DNA of 64,000 bases from Elephas maximus indicus (taxonomy: Eukaryota; Chordata; Mammalia; Proboscidea; Elephantidae), in the NCBI RefSeq assembly GCF_024166365.1, contig NC_064841.1, positions 31,054,001 to 31,118,000 on the forward strand, read 5' to 3'. This document shows, piece after piece, positions 22,741-35,207 of the stretch. Both the position numbers and the translations under genes were made by a program. Below the pieces are notes generated by a model that searched no databases, was not told the origin of the DNA, and worked only from the letters and a program-made list of their open reading frames with translations. Every line of letters starts with the position of its first letter. Positions within the stretch are counted from its first letter, which is position 1.

Positions 22741-25480
22741 TCTAAATGCTTGCACTAATAGTGTAAGGCAACTCTGGGCGCCGAGATCCGGAGCGCCCCT
22801 CCGAGAAGTGTCAGCACGCGGAGCTGTAGCTGTCCGGGGAGGAGACAGGCCGCTGTTCACTCTCCCACACTTGAACTCTCTGAAAAGAGCTCTCTAATTG
22901 TTTTGTTTGTGGACCGAGAAAGGAGAGATGTGGGTGAGATGCTTTCCTTTGTAAAATCCCCAGGCTCTTTCTGCCTTACACCGTAGAACCAAGCACGGTG
23001 CCTCCACGCCACCCAGCCTCCGGCGACCCCGCGCGGAAGGCAGCGGCGTCTCCGAAGGCTCGGTTCCGCCGGCGGGTGGAAGCCTGCGCTCTAGCCCTGC
23101 GACATACTGCCATCGTAGGTGCCTTTCCAGTGCTGCGTCCAGTCCTCACCCAAGCACTCCCTTACTTCACAGTGTTTCTTTCTCCGGGGTCTCAGGGATC
23201 AACCTGAATCCAGTGCTCTTTGGGTCATCAGGCTATCTGTTTCTCTTCGTTATTTTTCATTTCAGTTCTTTGTGACAGTGTCACATCGCGCTAATGGAAC
23301 GCCCGTTTTTCCTGTTTGCTTTTAAATGAGGTAGATGTCTTAATTTTTGTCTGAGGAAAATAACGTACATATGTTTGGAGGCCTGGGGGCTTCAATACCG
23401 ACTAATGGCTAGGGAGTGTGGTGGTGGTCATGGGGTGGGATAAGGGGAGTGTTTCAATCCTGCTTAAGCTGTGTAGAATGAAAGCCGAAGACTCTGCGCG
23501 CCTCGTTACCGGCTATCGCAGAAGTGAAAGCAGAACACAAAACCCTCCGAATTTTCTTGAGTAACCTTTTCAGCTGTTTTAATTGCCAGGATATATTAAA
23601 GTTTCCCGCATGTACAGCATACTCAACATCCAGCTTAAACCAGTGTCCCGAGCATCGCTTTTGATTTGATGATACTTGTCATTCATCTGGTGGGAGACCC
23701 ATTTATTTTGTTTCTAAGGGTACTGCGGCCACTTTCTTGATAACTAGACCCGAACACTTAAAAACTTTTCTTACTTAGCTTCAGGTTCCCGCTCGCGCTG
23801 TGCCAGCTGTTGCCGCCGCAGCTGCCTTTCACTGACAGAAGCGCTACTTTATACAAATCTTCGGTTACAATTTGGGTAATAAAGGAAATCATATTAAAAC
23901 TACGGAATTTTGTATTTTAAAGCACTATTTCCTTTCCCCGAGTAGCGCGAGAGTTTCCTAACGCGTGGCAGAGATGGTCCGTGACCCCTGCGGTGCAGTC
24001 GTCCTGCGAAAACGTCGTCTTTCTGCCCACACTGGTTTCTTTCTTTTGCTGGGTTGGGAAGAGGCAGTGTGATCAGCATCCTTTAAAAAACAAATCTTAC
24101 CTTTTCCGTTGCAAATATAAACGTTACAGTGGAAACAAATCACTTAGAAACAGTGTCTTCTCGATTGCTAGTTATTCTTGTCATTTGTGAATTCTTAGGT
24201 AGCCAGTAAGTCCTGACTGGGTCTTGGCTACAGTGCAGAAGCCCATGGATTTAGACGCAGCACCACAGACCCTAAAAGTACCCACTGAAGTTACTCCCAG
24301 AGTGAATGCGCAACCCAGTCTTCTACTTGGAGGGCTTGCTTTTTCACACAAGTTGAAATCGATAGATTCGTTGCAAATCGTTTGGGAGGATTTGAAAATT
24401 AAAAAATAAAGAAGGGAAAAGCAAGAAGATTGACATGAGTACTGAGTAAAGCACTTTATTCTCATCTTTATGCAAAGAAAACTAGAAGCCAAGCCAACTC
24501 TGGTAAAAACGGAGGCTTCCCAGCAGTTTTCTTGGGCGGCTAGGATAGCACCTGGGCCGCGCCAGAAATGTCAGTTGCAATTGTTACTCTCCTGATGGAT
24601 AAGAAAGAAGCAAGGTTGGGTTTGGCCAGCTTGTCTAGAGCCCAAAAGCCAAAGGAACCCCCTACCTCACTTTCCCAAGTGACACTCGGCAGGATTTCAA
24701 TCACTGCAATGAATGAGTTGCACCGAGTAACCCTCCTTAGCTACCGTCCCCCAGAAGTCTCATAAAGACGCAGAAGGCGATGCGATTAGCAAGACCGCGG
24801 CGAGGGGGGCACTTGTTACTTCCACACTTGATCTCTGTTTAAAAACAGGCTCCGAAGTCAGAAACATAGACACCGACCCTCTCTCTTGTCTGTAAAACTC
24901 TTCACCTTAGCAGCCCAAAGCCCAAGATAATAAAGGGAACACACGCCCAGGCTCCAGCATACACTGCTAGTAAGCCCACCTACTTGGGTTTTCTTTCATC
25001 CGTATAAAAACCCAGATTGAAACACAACTTTGTTGTTGTTTTTTCTTTAATAACGTTTATTTTAGACGGCTTTTGAGGGAGAAAAAAACGCTCGCCCAAC
25101 GGAGGCCGAGGCCCCTTCTAGGAAGGTGGTTTATTTGCCATTACTTGACCATTACCCCGGCTTAGGACTTCTTTATTGCATTTGGCACTTGGAACGCAGT
25201 CTTCCTGCAGCATCTCGAGGTGTTTCGCAAAAAAAAAAAAAAAAGTCTCAGCGTAGGGGAAGGCTAATAATAACTCTTTTCATCCTCTTTCCCTCCCCAA
25301 CCCCCCCCCCATCAACACTGGGGAAGGGGACCGTTCATCAGCTGCAGAGGCAGGAAGGCTGGAAAGCAAGGCTTCTTTTTCAGGTTTTCATTTGTAGGGA
25401 CCAAGAAGTCTGCAGTTCTTGGCTACGGTGTGCGTGTGTGTGAGTGTATAAGTGTGAGTATGTGTGTCCTTGGCCGGGTG
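22741..25480. other. Intron 1 proximal sequence, repeat-free, non-coding
   Basis: Mixed composition with short CpG-containing pieces (23000-23110, 23500, 23800) and AT-rich intervals. No transposon, exon or RNA gene recognised. Poly-A at 25231-25243 and a C run at 25302-25310 are simple-sequence features. Its lack of transposons suggests regulatory constraint. Confidence 0.5.
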
Positions 25481-26420
25481 GCCCAGCTCACAGGCCTTCT
25501 GAGTGGAGGCCTTTCCCCACGCCCCCGGGCCGGGCCTCCTTCTCAGACAGACATTCAATGTGTGGGACGCTTATCGAATAGAAATTAACACGTTATTCCA
25601 CAAAATACTTGGTTTCTTCCTTTTTTAAATTTGAAGGTAATAAGTCTGTAAGCAGTTTCTCTTAAAACTTCTTGCTATTTGGGAGTTTATCTTATTTTAT
25701 TTTTGGAAATTAGGCCCAGGTTATCCGAGGCTGCAGACGTGGCCTGGGGCAGAAAGGCCACAGCTGGGGACGCTTGGCTCCGTCCTCCCAGAGCAACAAA
25801 GGCAAAGCAGGGCAAGAGTGCGCGGACTTGTTGCACCCCGCACGCCTGGCTCAGCCCCCTCTCTCCCCCAACCTCCCTCGACTTTGCCTCCGCAGGAAGC
25901 GGCGTGGGGTGGGGAAACTCAACTCGTCATCTTGTGGCCCAGGCTCTGACCCTGTTTCCAAGGTACCCAGAGCCTGACGGAGCCCTACTCCCAAGAGCCG
26001 GGTGCACCCCCCTACCCTTCATTTCAAAAGACCCTAGTGCTTGAGAAAGTGAGACCTGGTGTGAGGAGGAGTTTGGGCTGGGGAGGCCACGGTGAGGAGA
26101 GAGGCAGTGCGCACCCAGGGCGTTAGCCCCCTCATCCCCCAGCTCCGCTCTTGACTCCGAAGTTTTGGCCAGAACTCTTCTTCCCTTTCCGAACTTAGAG
26201 GTGCGGTGTGCCCCGCGCACTGCTTCCTGCGGAGCCAGGTTTGCGTTGCCGGTGTTCACAACACACACACGCACACTCATAGGTCCCACGTCCGGGTGGG
26301 CAGACACAGTCTCACTCGCTCACCCTTACGGCCAGGCCAGGCCCCTTTGCAGCCTGGTAGGGCCGGGGAGAGGGGAGCTGAGGAGAGACGGGGCGGGAGG
26401 AGACACTCACGTTGTAATGG
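25480..26420. promoter_or_regulatory. CpG-rich block in intron 1
   Basis: About 4 kb after the first exon the sequence is again GC-rich with many CpGs (25490-25530, 25740-26000, 26090-26240, 26290-26410). A short CA-rich piece lies at 26259-26277. It is free of repeats. It could be an intronic CpG island with promoter or enhancer activity. No open frame here resembles a known protein. Confidence 0.5.
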
Positions 26421-28507
26421 TGCCTGGCACATTTTTCTAGAGTGGTGAGTTAACCCTTCCTCGGCTGGAAGCCGCTGCTTTAGGCACTTTCTAAAATGTT
26501 TGTAGGGTCTGCTTTTCTTTTCTTCTGGTAGGCCCAGTATGAATCAGTGCCTTCCCTGCTTCCCCACTCCATTTGCCACGGTCCTGCTTCTAAAATTAGA
26601 TTTCCCCTTCCCACTCTTGTGGCCTTCCGAATTTACCAGGGAATTCTCAAGGAAATTGGCTGTGTAGTGAGAACAAGTGTGAGGAAGAGGATATAAAGAG
26701 ACAAATTGAAAGAAAACAAGACAGAAAGGAAGAGAGAAGCAGTGTAGTTTGCACACAAATTGGTATTTTTTTTCCCTCAGCAAATGAAAAAAATGTAATC
26801 CTTGTTAATTACTGTTGCTTACATGCCATACAAGAAACTTCAGAGATGCTTCTACATAGTGAAGAAACTGTTTACAAAATTCTTTCAAAAATGTGACATA
26901 TTGCTCTAGTTCAGAACTAAAAAGCTAAACACACTTACCCTCCTTTGAAGTGCCCTGGCTGGGGCAGCTTATTTGAGTGCGGTTCAGATATTGCTGTGGG
27001 TATAACTAACGGCTTCTACCTATTTAGCTCAAGTGGGAGGAGAGAAAGGCCTGAATTCCTTGTCCAATGGGTCCCTCTGGAGACCGGGTCCTGGCTCTCG
27101 GCCAGTTCTGTACAATGTCAACATTGAATATTTGAATTCCCAGACTCTATTTAACAAGTTTCTAAATAAATAAACTCATTGTGTGTCTGTGTTTAAAATT
27201 ATTTCACCTCTTTCGTAAAAGCTACAGCATCTTATTACATGGGCCTTGCAAGTTGACTTTTTTTTTTTTAAATAAACAAATAAACAGAGATTAAGGCATT
27301 TTAATAGCCAGACCGCCACAGTGTGTATGTATCGCAATGACATTGTCTCATGTGTGGCTGAGTAGGAGATATTTAGAGGGATCTTGGGTTGTTCTGTGTG
27401 ATGTGATAATGAATTATGATTAAAAAAAACAAGCTAAATTCAGAAAGTCAGTGAAATATTAGTCACATCTAAAGGGAGGCCTGACTGTCTAACTAGTGCT
27501 TTTAGGTATTTGATAATTTTGCCTACTGGGTCCTACAGAGTACAGAGATCTTTGCTGGTGTGTCTGTCCTAAGTGGGTACCTGTATAAAAGTCCATGTCT
27601 GTAGGTATTGGTGGGTATAGACCGCTACCCATTTGTTTCTGGGCATTTTTCCTGTATCTGTGTCTGTCTTCATAGGCTGGAAAGGGTAGATACGTAAATG
27701 TTATCCTCATACTTCAGTTTGGTGAAAAGGACCACACGAATCCTGTGTTTACACCAATTTCTCAGCACCCTGATGAACATCCTGCATTTTTATGGAGATT
27801 AGAGCATGCTTGCTCTAAGAAGAGTACAATTACAAAAATAAAAGACATGTTCTAGTCCTCTTGAAAGTGTGGGCCGCCATCTGGAGTTTTTAGGAAAGAA
27901 TGTGGAACTTATTCTAATTTATATGTATAAAATACAATGTTATTAAAAAGAATGGGATTTGAAAGGGCACATAGCAAAACCCGTAATGTTTGGCTGGTAA
28001 TGTGGACAGCTCAAAGCCAAGGGGGAAAAAAATGCCATCAACTCATGAAAACCCTAAAATAGATTACAATGACCTCAGCCATTTTCATTTTCAAAAATAA
28101 TAGCTATGATTAAAATGGGGGGAAATGTTTTACTTGGAATGGTACTCTTTTGCATTATTATAAGAGCTGTTCTGTGGTTAAAGAACTGTTTCATTATAGG
28201 GGAGGGAAAAAAAAAACAAGTGAATTTTTAATCAAATTCCTGACTCTTCAAAAGCTCCTTTTCTGGAATTACGTCTTATTTTGACTTCAGTTATTATTTT
28301 TACTCATTAACAAACACGCCTTTGGTTTGTATATTCAGCCAATTCCTTGGCTACCAACTTTTATAACAATGCTAGAGGAGAGATACAGAGATTTTATTAG
28401 TTCTCTTAGTAAGTACATGGCTAGGTGTCACTAACTATATAACAGGAAGAACCAAAGCTGCTTTAACGTTATGCAAGAACCTGCTTGAAGGAATTAATTT
28501 TATATGT
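26421..28507. other. AT-rich intronic sequence, repeat-poor
   Basis: No gene, RNA gene or clear transposon seen. Short A/T runs occur (27261-27271, 28209-28217). The block ends where the first RTE element begins with a GTT repeat. Confidence 0.5.
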
Positions 28508-29045
28508 TTGTTGTTGTTGTTGTTAGGTGCCATCAAGTTGATTCCAACTCATAGTGAGTCTGTGTACAACAGGACGGAACACTGCCAGGTCCTGTGCCAT
28601 CCTCACAATCACTGCTATGTTTGGGTCCGTTGTTGTAGCCTCTGTGTCAGTGCATCTTGTTGAGGCCCACCTCTTTTTACCGACCCTCTACTTTACCAAG
28701 CGTGATGTCCTTCTCCTGATAACATGTCCAAAGTATGTGAGTCTCACCATTTTTGCTTCTAAGGAGCATTCTGGCTGTACTTTTGCCAAGACAGATTTGT
28801 TTGTTCTTCTGGCAGTCCGTGGTATATTCAGTATTCTTCACCAACACCATACATAATTCAAAGATACCAATTTTTCTTCAGTATCCTTTATTCATTGTGC
28901 AGCTTTCTCACATATTATGAGCAGGTTGAAAATACCATGGTTTGGATCAGGCACACCTTAGTCCTTCAAAGTGGCGTCTTTGCTTTTTAACACTTAAAAG
29001 AGGTCTTTTGCAGGAGATTTTCCTGGTGCAATACTTTGATTTCTT
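28508..29045 (-). mobile_element. RTE (BovB-type) LINE, 3' tail portion
   Basis: On the plus strand the element begins with a (GTT)n tail and 'aggtgccatcaagttgattc', the reverse of the RTE 3' end that AfroSINEs borrowed. It continues with typical 3' region text ('gtgatgtccttctcctgata') until an L1 fragment interrupts it at 29046. The same element resumes at 30338, and the 11-base duplication 'tttgatttctt' marks the insertion point. Confidence 0.85.
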
Positions 29046-30337
29046 TCTTTTTAAAAAATTTTATTGTGTTTTAGGTGAAAGTTTACAGCACAAATTAGTT
29101 TCTCATTCAAAAAATTTATATACAAATTATTTTGTGACATTGGTTGCAATCCCTGCAACTTGTCAGGATTCTCCCCCTTTCCTTGTCTACCATGGGTTCC
29201 TTGTGTCCATTCACCCAGACTTCCTGTCCCTTCCTGCCTTCTCATCCTTGCTTTTGAGCAGGTGTTGCCCATGTGGTCTCATACACTTGATTGAACTAAG
29301 AAGCACCATCCTCATATGTGTTATTGTTTGTTTTGTAAAAAAAAAAAAATTTGTTTTGTAGGCCTGTCTAAGTAATCTTTGGCAGGAGCCCTGGTGACGC
29401 AGTGATTAAGAGCTTGGCTGCTACTGAAAGGTTGGCAGTTCGAATCCACCAGCTGCTCCTTGAAAACCCTGTGCGACGGTTCTACTCTGTCCTATAGGGT
29501 TGCTATGAGTTGGAATCAACTAGATGGCAATGGGTTTGGTTTGGGTTCCCCCCGACCCCTTTGGAATCTTTGTGTGAAAGGTGGACTTCGGGAGTGGCTT
29601 CAGTTCTGAGTTAGCAGAGTGTCTGGGGGCCATAGTCTTGGGGATTCCTCCAGTCTCTGTCAGACCAGTAAGTCTGGTCTTTTTTTGTGAGTTTGAATTT
29701 TGTTCCACAGTTTTCTCCTGCTCTGTCTGGAACCCCCTGTTGTGATCCCTGTCAGAGTGGTTGGTGGTTGTAGCTGGGCACTGTCTAGTTCTTCTGGGCT
29801 CAGGCTGATAGAAGTTGTGGCTCATGTGGTCCATTAGTCCTTTGGACTGATATTTTCCTTGCGTCTTTGGTTTTCTTCATTCCCTCTTGCTCCAGACTGG
29901 GTGGGACCAGTGGAGTACCTTAGGTGGCAGCTCATAAGCTTTTAAGATCCCAGACACTACTTACCAAAGTAGGATGTAAAACATTTTTTTATACCAATTG
30001 ACCTAGATGTCTCCCAAGACCATGGTCCCCAGCCCTCAGTAACTTGGTCCCTCAGGTGTTTGGATGTGTCTAGGAAATTTCTATGGCTTTGTCTTGGTCA
30101 AGTTGTGCTGACTTCCCCTATAATGTCTGTTGCCTTTCTTCTCACCAAAATTAACACTTATCTACTATCTAGTTAGTGATTTTCCTACCCCAACCCTCCC
30201 CTTCCTTGTAATCATCAAATGTATATATATTTTTTCTGTGTATAAACCTTTTCTTGAGTTTTTATAATAGTGGTCTCACACAATATTTGTACTTTTGTGA
30301 TTGACTTATTTCACTCAGTGTAACGCCCTGCCTGCCA
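29046..30337 (-). mobile_element. L1 3' UTR fragment inserted in the RTE element
   Basis: An antisense L1 tail: it starts at its 3' end ('attgtgttttaggtgaaagt') and runs through text such as 'gtctgggggccatagtcttg' to 'gacttatttcactcagtgta', close to the end of ORF2, where it is truncated. It is flanked by exact 11-base copies of 'tttgatttctt' (29035-29045 and 30338-30348), a target-site duplication. It carries no intact frame. Confidence 0.9.
29383..29545 (+). repeat. AfroSINE nested in the L1 fragment
   Basis: Full head 'ggagccctggtgacgcagtg', B-box region 'ggcagttcgaatccaccagc' and tail 'ggaatcaactagatggcaat'. Lying inside the L1 that lies inside the RTE, it is the youngest of the three layers here. 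Confidence 0.92.
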
Positions 30338-31017
30338 TTTGATTTCTTGACTGCAGCTTCCACGGATTGTGGATCCAGCTAACATGAAATTCTTGACAAC
30401 TTCAGTGTTTTCTTTGTTAATCATGATGTTGCTTATTGGTTCAGTTGTGAGAATTTTCTTTATGTTGAGGTATAATCCATACTGGAGGCTGTAGTCTTTG
30501 ATCTTCATCAGTAAGTACTTCAAGTCTTCTTAACTTTCAGCAAACAAGGTTGTGTCCTCTGCATATCAAAGGTTGTTAATGAGCCTTCCTCCAATCCTAA
30601 TGCTGCATTCTTCTTCATATAGCCCAGCTTCTCGGATTATTTTCTCAATGTACAGATTGAATAAGTAGGATACAACCCTGGCACATACCTTTCCTGATTT
30701 TAAACCACACTGTATCCCTTTCTTCTGTTTGAACCACTGCTTCTTGGTCTATGTGCAGGTTCTGCATGAGACCAAGCAAGTGTTCTGGAATTCCCATTCT
30801 TTGCAATGTTATCCATAATTTGTTATGATGGACACAGTCAGATGCCTTTGCATAGTGAATAAAACACAGGTAAACATCTTTCCGGTATCCTCTGTTTTCA
30901 GCCAAGATCCATCTGACATCAGCAGCTTGAATTTCTGAAAGTTCCCTTTCGATATACTGCTACAAGCCTTTTTGAATTATCTTCAGTAAAATTTTACTTG
31001 CATGTGGTATTAATGAT
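30338..31017 (-). pseudogene. RTE LINE ORF remnant, reverse transcriptase region
   Basis: Minus-strand frames here (30311-30523 and 30645-30905) read as the reverse-transcriptase part of a BovB-type RTE, with text like 'KASDCVHHNKLWITLQRMGI' and 'GMCQGCIL'. In live elements the polyprotein nicks DNA and copies its RNA at the nick. This copy is broken by stops and frameshifts and by insertions on both sides, so it cannot be active. Confidence 0.85.
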
Positions 31018-31478
31018 TTATTGTTGTTATTGTTATGTGCCATGGAGTTGGTTCCAGCTCATAGCTACCCAGTGTACAACAAAACGGAACCCTGCCTGGT
31101 CCTGTGCCATCCTCACACTCGTTGCTAAGTTTGAGCCCACTGTTACAGCCACTGGGTCAACCCACCTCATTGAGGGTCTTCTTCTTTTTCACTGACCCTC
31201 TACTTTGCCAATCATGATGTTCTTCTCCGGGGAATGGGCCTTCCTGATAACATGTCCAAAGTATGTGAGATGAAGTCTTGCCATCCTTACTTCAAAGGAT
31301 GCATTCTGGCTGTACCTCTTTCAAGACAGACTTGTTCATTCTTCTGTCAGTCCATGGTATATTCAATATCTTTTAACAACACTGTAATTCAAAGGCATCA
31401 ATTCTTCAGTCTTCCCTATTCATTGTCCAGCTTTCTCATGCATATAGGGCGATTGAAAATACCATGGCTTGGATCAGG
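31018..31478 (-). mobile_element. Second RTE copy, 5'-truncated tail, inserted in the first
   Basis: Another RTE 3' end starts at the GTT repeat near 31018 and repeats the tail text seen at 28508 ('tgccatcctcacactcgttg'). The older element's sequence is interrupted after 'gtggtattaatgatt' and resumes near 31480 with 'aataaattccacattttgtt'. The copy therefore jumped into its own kind. I could not define a clear target-site duplication. Confidence 0.8.
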
Positions 31479-32766
31479 CCAAATTATTTTTCAATAAATT
31501 CCACATTTTGTTGAATCGCCTTTCTTTGGGATGGACACAAATAATGGATCTTTTCCAGTCAGTAGGCCAGGTAGCTGTCTTCCAAATTTCTTGGCATAGA
31601 GGAGTGAGCGCTTCCAGCATTGCATTTGTTTGTTGAAACATCTCAGTTCTTATTCTGTGAGTTCCTGGAATCTTGTTTTTCACCAATGCCTTCAGTGCAG
31701 GTTGGACTTCTCCCTTCAGTACCATCGGTTCTTGATCATATGTACCTCCTGAAATGTTTGAATGAATGTCAATCAGTTCTTTTTGGTACGGTGACTCTGT
31801 GCATTCCTGCCATCTTCTTTTGATGCTTCCTGAATTGTTCAATATTTTGCCCATCACCAAAACCCAGTGCCGTCGAGTCGATTCCTCAATATTACAACTC
31901 GATGCTTGAAATTTTCTTCAGTTCTTTCAGCTTGAGAAATGCTGAATGGGTTCTTCCTTTTGGTTTTTTAACTCCAGGTTTTTGCACATTTCCTTGTAAT
32001 ACTTTACATTGTCTTTTCTAGCAGCCCTTTGGAATCTTCTGTTCAGCAACTTTACTTCCTCATTTCTTCCATTCGCTTTAGTTACTCTACATTCAAGAAC
32101 AAGTTTCAGAGTCTCTTCTGCCATCCATTTTGGTCTTTTCTTCTTTCTTGCCTTTTTAATGACCTTTTGCTTTCTTCATGTACGATGTCCTTGATGTCAT
32201 CACACAACTCATCTCGTCTTGGTCATTAGTGTTCAATGTGTCAAATCTATTCTTTAGCTGGTCTTTAAATTCAGGTGGGATATACTCAGAGTCATATTTT
32301 GGCTTTCGTGGACTTGTTTTAATTTTCTTCCGTTTCAACTTGAACTTGCGTGTGAGCAATTGGTTGTCTGTTCCATAGTCAGCCCTTGGCCTTGTTCAGA
32401 CTGATGATATTGAGCTTCTCTATTATCTCTTTCCACAGATATAGTTGATTTGATTTTTGCGTTTTCCGTCTGGTGAGGTCCACATGTATAGTCTCTGTTT
32501 ATGTTGCTGAAAAAAGTTATTCCCAAAGAATAGGTGTTGGTTTTGCAAAATCCTGCCTTGCAATCTCTGGAGTTATTTCTAACACCAAGACTGTATTTTC
32601 CACCTACTGATCCTTCTTCTTTGTTTTGAGCTTTCACATTCCAATCACCAGTAAGTATCAATGCATCTTGATTGGATATTTTGTCAACTGTGGACTGCAG
32701 AAGTTGGTAAAAATCTTCAATTTCTTCATCTTTGGCATTAGTGGTTGGTACATACATTTTGTAAGG
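31479..32766 (-). pseudogene. RTE LINE ORF remnant, endonuclease and linker region
   Basis: The 5' part of the same RTE copy. The minus frame 32335-32805 contains 'LILTGDWNVKAQNKEE', the conserved GDWN block of the APE-type endonuclease. Frames at 31474-31860 and 31927-32124 cover the region towards the polymerase ('GSIKRRWQECTESPYQKELI'). Frameshifts separate them. The element ends at about 32766, so it is 5'-truncated. Confidence 0.85.
31856..31886 (-). repeat. ~30-base AfroSINE tail scrap
   Basis: Within the RTE remnant, 'ccaaaacccagtgccgtcga' and the next bases to 'gattcc' match the reverse of the AfroSINE 3' end and do not fit the surrounding RTE order. It looks like an extremely 5'-truncated SINE insertion or a small gene-conversion patch. 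Confidence 0.5.
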
Positions 32767-32979
32767 ATTGTTCAAATTATGACATTTATGAAAGTCCTTG
32801 TACATAGCAGTTGGTGGGCTTTAGCAACACGCAGGCTTACACAGCAAGTACCCATGAGGTTCTTCTGCGTGCTAGGCCCCATATACAAAGCAGCCACTTC
32901 CTTGCTCTCAAGAACATTACAAATGTACATATCAGTGCTTGAATTTGGGTGTGGTTTTTGATTGTACAGCCTTGTCTTC

Positions 32980-33125
32980 TTCAAGTTGTTGGATGTCTCT
33001 GAGCTCTAGTATCTTTACTTGTAAAGTGGGGGTAATAATATCACCATCCTTGGGCTGAGGTGAGGGATAAATGAGGCAATGTATGCAAAGTACCTAACTC
33101 ACACGGAATCACTCAACACAGATTA
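32980..33125 (+). repeat. MIR SINE fragment
   Basis: 'cttgtaaagtgggggtaata' followed by 'gataaatgaggcaatgtatg' and 'caaagtacctaac' is the core and 3' half of a MIR in sense orientation. Confidence 0.7.
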
Positions 33126-34823
33126 GTCACTTGTCTTTTGATTTATCAGTTGAATTTTCTGAAGAGGAATTCTAAATCTGAGCAATTCTGCAACAGCTTT
33201 CTCACCTTTTTCCATGTTCTGTGTTTTCATTCTGACTCATTTTTAGAAGTATTTGCATGTCTGTAATAAGCATTTTGTATGTCTTCTCAATAAATCATGC
33301 CCTCATGTTGAAGGGAAGAAATATCTAAAAGCTGGGCCCATTAAAGCTGTACATACTAAACCAAAATAGGCAATAAATTTATTCTGAAGACTGGACAATC
33401 TTGTTTTGTCCTTTTTTTGTTGGTTTGTTTTGTTTACTGTGTAAATAAACTGATTGAGATTTCAACTTTTCTCCACTGACTTTGGCATTGTGTAGATACA
33501 CAGCCTAAAGTTAGTTGTGCACACTCTCCAGTTGCCTTTAGACTATAATCCCTCAAGCATGATTTGACTTCTAATGGAATGAGTTTGTAAGTCCCTTTAC
33601 CCCCCTGGCTGAGTTGTTCCTCTCTAAATGAAGGAGTTTAAACTAGAGCAGAGCTTGCAAACTTAAATGCCTACAGGGATGGTAGGTACAATAAATGAGT
33701 AAGCAAGGTGAGAGTAAGTACTAAGCTCTCTCCCACTTTTGTTTAAAAATTTGAAACCCAGCCTTTGTATTAGAGAACAAGAGGGAGTAATGGGGACTGT
33801 GGTAAATTGGATGCTCAAGCCCTCTCTAAAGGGGGCAACTGCCATTCAGGTCCATCTCACTGCTGCCATTTGGGTAAGCTCAGTGCTGCCAGACCCCAAT
33901 TTTTAAGAGAAGCTACAAATCACATAATTAAAGTATTAATTAATTAAAAGCAAATTTTGTAGGTCTAACCAAACACCTCTGACTCTTCCTGGATCCTGAG
34001 TTTGAAATGTCTGGATTAGATGATTTCCAAGGGCCCTTCAAAGTTTTAACATTTTACAGTACCCACAAGGCTTCCTCAATATTACTTTGTGTTTTTAAGA
34101 TCTATATCTTCTTGCCCGACCCCAAAGTTAATGTCTGTGTGTGTGTGTTTTCATAGGTGGAAGTACTTGTTACAGAATCTGATATCTGGCCAATTATCTG
34201 GAAAAAAAAAAGTCTTTTATGGCCATGTTGTGTCTTTCTTTCCTTCCTTACTGCTTCATCATTAATTGGCTTAAGAAAATAAACGGAAACACTCCCTCCC
34301 CCTCTTTTAGCCACTGGCCACCATTTTTTCTTGTTTCTCACTCAGTCCAATTCTTTGATTTGTGGGCTGGGGCTTGGGCAGTAGTAAATCATTAGGAGAC
34401 AGTCGTATGTGGTTTTCCACAGTGGGAGAAGTCATTTGGCTACTGTGGGTATAACAGAGGGAGAGTTTGCCTCTGCCTCCTACTAGGGTCCAGATGTTAT
34501 GTCCTATACATCTATAACTGAAGGACGCAACTGATTCTTAAGATCTGAAGTAAGGGGAAGAAATTAGTTTTTAAGGGATGAGTATATCACGTGACAAAAG
34601 TGGCTCTCCTTGCAGGAAGATTATGTATGTTCAGGGAACATCTGGAAGTAAACATGCCTTACTGTTTATTATGAGTTGTATTTCTAGCAGAGGTGGTAGG
34701 TGAATAACTGGTAAAATTAACTCCTGAGGACTAAAACGGCAAGATATGGCAATGGAATATCAGTACAATGGACTGTCTGAGTAAAGGTTGGACTAAGCAA
34801 TTTATAATATCTAAGTCAGTACT
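33126..34823. other. Intronic sequence without recognised features
   Basis: AT-rich and non-coding. A short (TG)n lies at 34135-34149. No transposon boundary could be defined. Confidence 0.5.
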
Positions 34824-34985
34824 GGAGCCCTGGTGGTGCCATGGTGAAAAGCTTGGCTGCTAACCAAAATGTTGGCAGTTAGAATCCATCAGCCACTCCG
34901 TGGAAACCCTATGGGGCAGTTCTACTCTGTCCTATAGCATCAGTATGAGTCAGAATCGACTCAACAACAACAGGTTTTGTTTTGT
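34824..34985 (+). repeat. AfroSINE
   Basis: Head 'ggagccctggtggtgccatg' and tail 'gaatcgactcaacaacaaca', short form. Flanked by 'aagtcagta' on the left and 'aagtcagtatta' on the right (about 34813 and 34995), a likely target-site duplication. Confidence 0.92.
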
Positions 34986-35207
34986 TTTTTCATTAAGTCA
35001 GTATTATAGTCAAGGGACTGGTCACTGAATACTTGTAACTATCAATCAACATTGTTGGAAAAATCCGGTAATGAAATGCTTGTAGAAGGGGATTTGAATA
35101 AGCCATATTTATAAGCATTAATGATGGATTATCAGATACCTAGCTCCTAAGTTTTACACCTTCCACTGAAGCCCAAATGCCTTAGCCTGGCCTTCTTGAG
35201 GCAGAAG

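Larger units (their letters stand above)
15237..28500. other. Transposon-poor regulatory block around the MECOM first exon
   Basis: Across about 13 kb I find no SINE, L1 or RTE copy, while both flanks have one every one to three kilobases. The block contains several CpG-rich stretches and TAAT-rich stretches, and the MECOM first exon lies near its middle. Such transposon-free blocks are known around developmental regulators, where insertions are selected against. That this one is under constraint is inference. Confidence 0.7.
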
